Positions 59,055 to 64,000 of a DNA stretch of 64,000 nt are shown here, one piece after another. The position numbers and the translations under genes were made by a program. Each line of letters starts with the position of its first letter. Position 1 is the stretch's first letter. The notes below the pieces were generated by a model. It worked only from the letters and a program-made list of their open reading frames with translations. It was not told the DNA's origin and did not search any database. Source of the stretch: Paenibacillus sp. JQZ6Y-1 (GTDB lineage: Bacteria; Bacillota; Bacilli; Paenibacillales; Paenibacillaceae); NCBI RefSeq assembly GCF_040719145.1, contig NZ_JBFDUZ010000001.1:2852001-2916000 (forward strand), given 5' to 3'.

Positions 59055-59510
59055 TTACTTTCCCGCTTCGCGAATCATCCATACATGCGGAATACCATCT
59101 TCCAAAAATTCCGCCGAGAATATGCGATAACCCAGCTTTTCATAAAAAGGAGCCGCCTGACTTTGCCCATGCAATTGAAAATGATGCAGCCCTTGCTCTA
59201 TCGCCTGCTGCTCCAAGCCTTGAATCAATACCCGACCCAGACCATACTGGCGATATTGCGGCAGCAAGCAAATTCGCTCCAGCTTGGCGGTGCCGTCTAC
59301 TGTACGCCAACGTCCTGTACCCGCTGGCTGCTGCTGATAGAAGATAAGTACGTGCACACACTCCGCATCCAGCACATCATGCTGATCAAATTCATCTGCT
59401 AGCGGTACGCCCTGCTCCTCTACGAATACCGTCTGACGAATCCGCTTAGCTACTTCCAGCTGTTCTATCGTTGTAATGATTTGTAGATGTATATCTGTGG
59501 AATGGCTCAT
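59055..59510 (-). CDS. GNAT family N-acetyltransferase, YjcF/ElaA-like
   Basis: A 151-residue GNAT protein. It opens like the YjcF/ElaA-like group (ATTIEQLEVAKRIRQTVFVEEQGVP in approximate form, here IITTIEQLEVAKRIRQTVFVEEQGVPL), with the acetyl-CoA loop LPQYRQYGLGRVLIQGLEQQAIEQG and a C-terminal AAPFYEKLGYRI strand. Substrate unknown. The gene sits where the sporulation genes gpr and spoIIP are found in Bacillus, between lepA and rpsT. Confidence 0.85.
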   Translation of the reverse strand: MSHSTDIHLQIITTIEQLEVAKRIRQTVFVEEQGVPLADEFDQHDVLDAECVHVLIFYQQQPAGTGRWRTVDGTAKLERICLLPQYRQYGLGRVLIQGLEQQAIEQGLHHFQLHGQSQAAPFYEKLGYRIFSAEFLEDGIPHVWMIREAGK

Positions 59511-59757
59511 GAATGTAATTCCTTTCTAGTAGGTATAATCAGTTATGAAAAGATCAGTTATAAAACGATACTTTACGCAAATAGATGTTTATACAGCCTT
59601 TGCGGTCTACTAAATTACGATTTATAATAAATCAATTTTATTGCAAATACAACAAAATGATCATAAATATAGCTCCATCTTGTATAGGTATTGCGTTTAT
59701 ATTCCCACTCAGATTTGAAGCTTTCTATCTTCGATCAGAAACAAGCAGCAATTTATA
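59511..59757. other. AT-rich stretch upstream of rpsT
   Basis: About 250 bases with no supported frame. No trace of gpr, spoIIP or another sporulation gene can be read in any frame here. Confidence 0.5.
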
Positions 59758-59786
59758 TTGCAAATCTGAATATAACATGATAATAT
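59758..59786 (+). promoter_or_regulatory. Sigma-A-type promoter of rpsT
   Basis: TTGCAA (59758-59763) and TAATAT (59781-59786) with a 17-base spacer, about 57 bases before the rpsT start. Confidence 0.62.
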
Positions 59787-59843
59787 ATTTAGAGTTGTGA
59801 GTCTTAACGATGATTCGTATATGCTTTACAGGAGGTGAATGTA

Positions 59844-60116
59844 ATGCCTAACATCAAATCCGCGGTTAAACGTGTAAAAACTAGCGAAAAACGTCGTGCT
59901 CTGAATGCGGCTCAAAAATCCGCACTGCGCACTAGCGTAAAAGCTGCAGATACTGCACTTGTGAATAACGATGCTGAAAATGCAAAAACTGCTGTTGCTG
60001 CTGCTTCCAAAAGTCTGGATAAAGCTGTAACTAAAGGTCACATCCACAAAAATGCAGCTGCTCGTAAAAAATCCCGTCTGGCTAAGAAACTGAACGCTCT
60101 TTCCAGTCAGGCCTAA
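59844..60116 (+). CDS. rpsT: 30S ribosomal protein S20
   Basis: The 90-residue all-helical 16S rRNA-binding protein S20, reading [35 protein letters not shown] and ending [16 protein letters not shown]. The ATG at 59844 follows AGGAGG by eight bases. It is transcribed opposite to almost all other genes in the window, has its own promoter and a strong terminator, and is divergent from the lepA side, as in Bacillus. Confidence 0.97.
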   Translation: MPNIKSAVKRVKTSEKRRALNAAQKSALRTSVKAADTALVNNDAENAKTAVAAASKSLDKAVTKGHIHKNAAARKKSRLAKKLNALSSQA

Positions 60117-60130
60117 TGCTGCTTTTCATA

Positions 60131-60165
60131 TAAACCCCTGAACGGTTATCCGCTCAGGGGTTTAT
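60131..60165 (+). terminator. Terminator of rpsT
   Basis: AAACCCCTGAACGG and CCGCTCAGGGGTTT form a stem with one mismatch around TTAT, followed by ATTG. On the minus strand it could also end the metallo-hydrolase gene. Confidence 0.75.
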
Positions 60166-60192
60166 TGTGTTTATAAGCTTGTCGGACACTTA

Positions 60193-60948
60193 TCACTTGT
60201 ATTGCAATTGCTCTCCATCCTGCGGAATTATGAGTTGTTCCGACAATCCCTGTTCTTTTGCAAACTCAGCCAATTCCCTGCGCGTCAGCAAACAATGATT
60301 GATCGCTTCCATATGTACAGCGATCACCTTGCTGTATGGCGCTGTTGTACATACCTTCTGCACATCATGCTGATCCATAATGATAGGTTCACTGTCCACA
60401 AATTGAGCAGCCCCTGCATTTACGATAGTCACATCCGGTTTGTAGTCATGTAGCGCCTGTTCTACTTCACTGCACCAGATCGTATCACCAGCAATATACA
60501 AAATCGGTTCATGCTCCGCCTGCAATACAAAGCCGGATACATTGCCCATTTTCTCTCCAATCTCGCCCGTTCCATGATGACCACTGGTGCGATACAATTG
60601 AACGCCTTTGTACTGCCAGTGCTCCTGTATTTCCGTTACACTTGTAAATCCTTGTCCCTCGATGCGCTGACGATCACCGGGCTGGCACCATACTGGGATC
60701 GATTTGTCCAAAGCTTCCACTGCCGCCGCGTCCCAGTGATCGTTATGCAGATGGGTGAGCACGATAATATCCGGCTTCTGCCACTGTTGCAGCGCTCCTG
60801 GTAGCGGCACCAATGGATTGCGCCGCTCATTGTCAGAATTCATAATCGGCGGATACGCCCCTTGCTCGCCTAGCATGGGGTCTACCAACAAATGAAGCCC
60901 GTTATATTCTAGCCATAAACTAGCATTGCGAATCAATTGAATCTTCAT
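60193..60948 (-). CDS. MBL fold metallo-hydrolase
   Basis: A 251-residue metallo-beta-lactamase fold protein of the UlaG-like group. The metal motif is THLHNDHWD with H66, H68, D70, H71, and further ligand regions are TSGHHGTG and YIAGDTIWC, with AVHMEAINH near the C-terminus. The substrate is unknown; such proteins hydrolyse lactones or phosphodiesters. The ATG at 60948 has AAGGAG upstream. It is divergent from the Lrp/AsnC gene, which may control it, and an 11-bp phased repeat lies in its upstream region. Confidence 0.88.
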   Translation of the reverse strand: MKIQLIRNASLWLEYNGLHLLVDPMLGEQGAYPPIMNSDNERRNPLVPLPGALQQWQKPDIIVLTHLHNDHWDAAAVEALDKSIPVWCQPGDRQRIEGQGFTSVTEIQEHWQYKGVQLYRTSGHHGTGEIGEKMGNVSGFVLQAEHEPILYIAGDTIWCSEVEQALHDYKPDVTIVNAGAAQFVDSEPIIMDQHDVQKVCTTAPYSKVIAVHMEAINHCLLTRRELAEFAKEQGLSEQLIIPQDGEQLQYK

Positions 60949-60984
60949 GTTTTGTACGCTCCTTCAGATATATTGTTTGGTATT

Positions 60985-61050
60985 ATTCAAGCACCATGTA
61001 ATCATTATTTAAGTAATATTCAAGCAGCATTCAAGTACGATTCAGGCATC
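60985..61050. repeat. 11-bp phased repeat upstream of the MBL gene
   Basis: Six consecutive 11-base units begin at 60985, 60996, 61007, 61018, 61029 and 61040. Four read ATTCAAGC/T or ATTCAGGC; one (61007) reads ATTTAAGT and one (60996) is degenerate, keeping only the flanking A/T. The spacing matches one helical turn, so the motif falls on one DNA face. Confidence 0.65.
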
Positions 61051-61146
61051 ATGCTCATATACTACTCACTCTTGTTGCTTGACCTGTACTCATTATAAAA
61101 TAAGGGCAATCTAACCCGACAGCGTGGAATGAACGCATATAGGTCT

Positions 61147-61171
61147 GTTTGCTTTCAATTTGAAAGTAAAC
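61147..61171. promoter_or_regulatory. Palindromic candidate operator of the Lrp/AsnC gene
   Basis: The 15-bp perfect palindrome CTTTCAATTTGAAAG (61152-61166) is extended by GTTT and AAAC on its flanks to 25 bp. It lies about 40 bases upstream of the Lrp/AsnC start, in the divergent region. A TATTAT hexamer follows at 61175-61180. Confidence 0.6.
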
Positions 61172-61208
61172 AAGTATTATCACCCTTGGATCAAAGGAGC
61201 TTACATGT

Positions 61209-61649
61209 ATGAACCTCTCCAAATATATGCTGGAAGCAGATGAAGTCGATCTGCGCATTTTGCATCATCTGATTGAAAACTCTGCCCGTTCCCATAAAGA
61301 AATCGGCGAACTGGTGCATTTATCTGGTCAGGCAGTCGGTCAGCGTATTCGCAAGCTGCATGATCTAGGAATAATCGAAGGCTATACCGTCAAATGGAAT
61401 CCGGCAGCACTGGGACAAGGCATTCAAGGATTTGTTATTTTATATATGAATTCTGCGTCGTCACACTCGGCTTTTCTAGAGCATGTTCATCAGCAGGAGG
61501 CTGTATACGAAGTTCATCGAATTAGTGGTGAAGGCTGTTACTGGATGCGTGTACATGCTGCTTCGCTGAGCGATCTGAATCGCTTGCTGGATTCATTGCT
61601 GACGTATGGTAATTATAAATTGAGTTTGTCAGTAGAGCAGTTTAAATAA
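61209..61649 (+). CDS. Lrp/AsnC family transcriptional regulator
   Basis: A 146-residue feast/famine regulator. The N-terminal helix-turn-helix reads LEADEVDLRILHHLIENSARSHKEIGELVHLSGQAVGQRIRKLHDLGIIEGY, and the C-terminal RAM domain (about 70-146) binds an effector amino acid and forms dimers and octamers; VYEVHRISGEGCYWMRVHAAS is the typical strand-helix part. The start has AAAGGAG upstream. It is divergent from the MBL gene and is one of two plus-strand genes in the window. The effector is unknown. Confidence 0.92.
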   Translation: MNLSKYMLEADEVDLRILHHLIENSARSHKEIGELVHLSGQAVGQRIRKLHDLGIIEGYTVKWNPAALGQGIQGFVILYMNSASSHSAFLEHVHQQEAVYEVHRISGEGCYWMRVHAASLSDLNRLLDSLLTYGNYKLSLSVEQFK

Positions 61650-61773
61650 AAGAAGCTCGAACTCCCCTAAATAGCAAGAGGACAGCATATTTTCGGAAAG
61701 TATATTCAGAACGCATAGGCAGTATGAATGTTGTCGCATAGAAAAGTAGATATTCACTAGCAACGCATACACG

Positions 61774-61829
61774 CACAAATAGCCCACAAATCTATGGAAT
61801 GCCGAACACTCCAAGATTTGTGGGCTATT
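61774..61829 (-). terminator. Long hairpin between holA and the Lrp gene
   Basis: A perfect 16-bp stem (AATAGCCCACAAATCT at 61778-61793 with AGATTTGTGGGCTATT at 61814-61829). The genes on both sides point toward it, so it may end both transcripts; the U-tract is weak on both strands. The stretch 61650-61777 holds nothing else. Confidence 0.65.
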
Positions 61830-61908
61830 GATATACTATTTATATCGATTATAGCAGATACAGATACACTCTCATGATACGATCATTTATCCGCTATATA
61901 GCACCAAT

Positions 61909-62928
61909 TTATGCGCCGAGACGCAGCAGGAACATTTCCAGACCAAGTACTTTATCAATAGCTCCCGTCTTCATCTGGTAGTCCAGACGTGCCAGATGGG
62001 CAATAATCGAGCGCAGCTTGCCTGCGTCGAATTTGCGTGCTTGTTCGCCAGCAATTTTGACAGCATACGGGTGTAGTCCAAGCTGGGAAGCAATTTGCTG
62101 CTGCGAGTAGTTTTGCCCAGCCAGCTCTTTGACCTGTAGCATAATGCGAAATTGACGCGCAATCAGCGCAGCGATCTTGATCGGCTCCTCACGCTGCTTC
62201 AACAAATCGTAAAAGATCGTCAGCGCCTGCTCTAAACGAACGGCTGCAATCTGCTCCACCAGAATGAATACATTCTGCTCCGTACTGCGGGCAACCAGCT
62301 TCTGCACATCCTCTTCAGTAATCGTACCGCCACGCCCAGCATGCAGGCAAAGCTTGTCCATTTCCGCAGATAAAATGCCCAGCCCTGTACCCGCAGACTG
62401 AACAAGCGCCTCAGCGGCAGCTTTGCTGCACTCACACTCCTGCTTTTTGGCGTGGCGAATCAACCACGCAAGCAGTTCCTCTGCACCCATCGGTTGAAAT
62501 GGTAATATGCAGGCTTTGTTTTTTAGCGCTTTGACAACCTTTTTCCGCTCATCTAGCTTTTCGCCATTTACCCAGAATAGCAAAATCGAATAATCGACTG
62601 GTTCTTCCATATAACGCAGCAGTGCTTCTGCTCGATGCTCTAGCTTACTGTTATCCTTGCCTGCTGTCAGTACCGACGAATCGCGTATAATCAGCAGCTT
62701 ACGCGGTACCATAAATGGAATTTCTTCCGCTTCTTCGAGTACGGTTTCCAGCGCCGTTTCGGACAGATCGTACCGAGCGATGGCAAAGTCACGATGCTCC
62801 GGCTCAATCAACTGATTGACGGTAAAGTCGATAAACTCACGAATTCTATATTTTTCCGCTCCGTAACATACATAAATGGATGCGGGATTGTTATTTTGAA
62901 TATCCTTACTTGCCGTTTTCAAATCCAT
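61909..62928 (-). CDS. holA: DNA polymerase III subunit delta
   Basis: The 339-residue clamp-loader delta subunit (YqeN in Bacillus). It shows the AAA-like N-terminal part (VCYGAEKYRIREFIDFTVNQLI), the loader fold with LLFWVNGEKLDERKKVVKALKN, and the C-terminal helical domain (QNVFILVEQIAAVRLEQALTIFYDLLKQREEPIKIAALIARQFRIM). The ATG at 62928 has CAGGAGG upstream; a frame extending to 63063 crosses a terminator. In Bacillus it lies between comEC and rpsT. Confidence 0.95.
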   Translation of the reverse strand: MDLKTASKDIQNNNPASIYVCYGAEKYRIREFIDFTVNQLIEPEHRDFAIARYDLSETALETVLEEAEEIPFMVPRKLLIIRDSSVLTAGKDNSKLEHRAEALLRYMEEPVDYSILLFWVNGEKLDERKKVVKALKNKACILPFQPMGAEELLAWLIRHAKKQECECSKAAAEALVQSAGTGLGILSAEMDKLCLHAGRGGTITEEDVQKLVARSTEQNVFILVEQIAAVRLEQALTIFYDLLKQREEPIKIAALIARQFRIMLQVKELAGQNYSQQQIASQLGLHPYAVKIAGEQARKFDAGKLRSIIAHLARLDYQMKTGAIDKVLGLEMFLLRLGA

Positions 62929-63002
62929 CTTACGTTCCTCCTGACTTCGATATATGTATTGTAACGGAAAAATGTATCTCCGCAAAGGTTCCACATCGGT
63001 AT

Positions 63003-63045
63003 AAACAACAAGGACCTTCCGGTATGATACCGGAAGGTCCTTGTT
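63003..63045 (-). terminator. Terminator of the Ser/Thr-rich protein gene
   Basis: A 39-base near-perfect palindrome: 19 bases (63007-63025) repeated in reverse complement at 63027-63045, with one central base, followed by GTTGTTTAT on the minus strand. Confidence 0.75.
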
Positions 63046-63088
63046 TCGACGCGATCCATCCATAAAGCGGATCGTTTATCGCGGCGAA

Positions 63089-64000
63089 TCAGTTGCCAAC
63101 TGTAATTTTGTACGTTTTGCTAATGCCGTTCTCGTTCACCTGATACGTAAATACTTTTCCATCATCTGACCATTTGCCACTGATCCACGTTCCTTTAAGC
63201 GGAATCGAGGATACAACGCTGCGACCGTTGACATTATCGGCGGCAATGCTATCCAGACGAAGTGTATTTTGCGTAGTCAGTACAACGGTGTAATCTGCGG
63301 ATGGCGATTTCCATTCCTGCTCGGTTTTTGGCGCGTTTACGCCAGCCGAGTTTGTAGAGCTGGAATCGTTGTTCGAAGTACCTGTTGTACCTGTCGGTGG
63401 GTTCGTCGACGTGGAATCTGTAGTTCCTGCCGATTTTGAACCAGCATCCGGCGCGACCAGACTCGGTTGTGTTTCTGGAGTAGACAGAATGCCTGCACTT
63501 TCATCCGTACCGGAAGCTTCCGGGTCGTTTGATGTAGAGTCTGTTCCACCAGATGTTGTCGAATCTGTTTTACCTGAACCGCTGTTCCCCTGATCCGTAG
63601 AAGCTGGAGGCGTAGTCGTATCCTGCTTCTCGGTCGATGGATCACTAGTATTCGATTTTGAAGTCGAACTGTCATCCTTGGTAATAGTCGAAGGAACTCC
63701 ACCGCGCTTGTCTGTAGACGATTCCTGCGATTGACTGCGATTACCGGTTGACTCGCTTGACGGAGGAGTCGTGTTCGTGTTGTTATCCTGCTTTTTCGGA
63801 GTATCCGAATCGGAAGGATTCTTTGTTGAAGTTTGTCCGTCAGAAGGCTCATTGGATGAACTTTCTGTACCCGTTGCATTGGACGGTTCCTTTTGGTCTT
63901 CCGATGATTGCTGTTGCTTTTCTTCATTGGTGGTCGAGTCAACCGAAGCATCTTTCTCTTCCGGGTTGCTGACACTGCCATTTTCTTCAGCCGTCTTATC
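63089..64000 (-). CDS. Ser/Thr-rich protein with C-terminal globular domain (partial)
   Basis: The frame is open for 303 codons from the right edge to a TGA at 63089-63091; the start lies outside the window. About 215 residues are low-complexity, rich in Ser, Thr, Asp, Asn, Glu, Gly and Pro, without hydrophobic segments, and look like a disordered extracytoplasmic stalk. The last 80 residues form a small domain (TEQEWKSPSADYTVVLTT, then GTWISGKWSDDGKVFTYQVNENGISKTYKITVGN). Its position next to holA is where comEC or an anti-sigma gene lies in some relatives; an anti-sigma-like membrane protein is possible but not shown. The product is not recognised. Confidence 0.65.
   Translation of the reverse strand, partial: DKTAEENGSVSNPEEKDASVDSTTNEEKQQQSSEDQKEPSNATGTESSSNEPSDGQTSTKNPSDSDTPKKQDNNTNTTPPSSESTGNRSQSQESSTDKRGGVPSTITKDDSSTSKSNTSDPSTEKQDTTTPPASTDQGNSGSGKTDSTTSGGTDSTSNDPEASGTDESAGILSTPETQPSLVAPDAGSKSAGTTDSTSTNPPTGTTGTSNNDSSSTNSAGVNAPKTEQEWKSPSADYTVVLTTQNTLRLDSIAADNVNGRSVVSSIPLKGTWISGKWSDDGKVFTYQVNENGISKTYKITVGN

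Noticed and set aside
60985-61050. The 11-bp repeats as a CRISPR array
   Set aside because: Units are contiguous and degenerate, with no spacers of constant length, and no cas gene is nearby.
63337-63981. A 214-codon minus-strand frame near the right edge rich in Arg and Gln
   Set aside because: It overlaps the Ser/Thr-rich frame in another phase on the same strand. The Ser/Thr frame runs on without a stop to a sensible C-terminal domain and terminator, so the Arg-rich one is a shadow.

Overview
The window (64 kb, GC close to 50%) looks like chromosomal core from a member of the Paenibacillaceae (Bacillales). Almost every gene lies on the minus strand in a Bacillus/Paenibacillus-like order: ypuI, rnpB, nif3-trmK, rpoD-dnaG-yqxD, glyS-glyQ with a T-box leader, recO, era, cdd, dgkA-ybeY-pgpH-phoH, floA-nfeD, yqeY-rpsU, a HIT gene, mtaB-rsmE, the site-2 protease gene and prmA, the hrcA-grpE-dnaK-dnaJ heat-shock cluster, hemW-lepA, rpsT, holA. 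The RNase P RNA resembles class A (Escherichia-like), not the class B RNA of Bacillus subtilis. Genus placement is inferred from gene order and protein resemblance only.

Layout from left to right. 0-5.8 kb: a GNAT acetyltransferase, ypuI, rnpB with a clear sigma-A promoter, Nif3-like protein, TrmK and a membrane protein. 6-9.7 kb: the macromolecular synthesis cluster (rpoD, dnaG, yqxD). 9.8-13.2 kb: glycyl-tRNA synthetase genes under a tRNA-Gly T-box. 13.2-19.9 kb: recO, era, cdd, dgkA, ybeY, pgpH, phoH. 20-24.6 kb: the FloA/NfeD membrane-organisation genes, yqeY, rpsU and HIT. 24.6-37.6 kb: recombination genes sbcC-sbcD and addA-addB. 37.6-38.4 kb: a gene-free stretch with multi-hairpin DNA. 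38.4-46.7 kb: rRNA and tRNA modification (RlmI-like, MtaB, RsmE, PrmA), with peroxide defence (ahpC-ahpF under a PerR/Fur-like box) inserted. 46.8-52.3 kb: the chaperone cluster with a perfect CIRCE. 52.4-54.3 kb: a MarR-regulated MFS exporter. 54.5-64 kb: a short ArgA-like acetyltransferase, hemW, lepA, another GNAT, rpsT (plus strand), a metallo-beta-lactamase-fold protein, an Lrp/AsnC regulator (plus strand), holA, and the C-terminal part of a Ser/Thr-rich protein cut by the window end.

The main biological signal is a consistent absence. At both places where Bacillus carries sporulation genes in this synteny block (gpr-spoIIP between rpsT and lepA, and yqfC-yqfD between the floA group and phoH), none is present. 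This suggests an asporogenous lineage. Other notable signals are two copies of a palindromic element (one upstream of addB, one inside the heat-shock cluster between grpE and dnaK), a hexanucleotide microsatellite in the hemW 3' region, an 11-bp phased repeat in front of the metallo-hydrolase gene, the hrcA promoter folded into the terminator of the neighbouring exporter gene, and a MarR gene whose best ribosome binding site points at an ATC codon. I saw no CRISPR array, insertion sequence, prophage or tRNA gene, and no convincing new multi-gene system.
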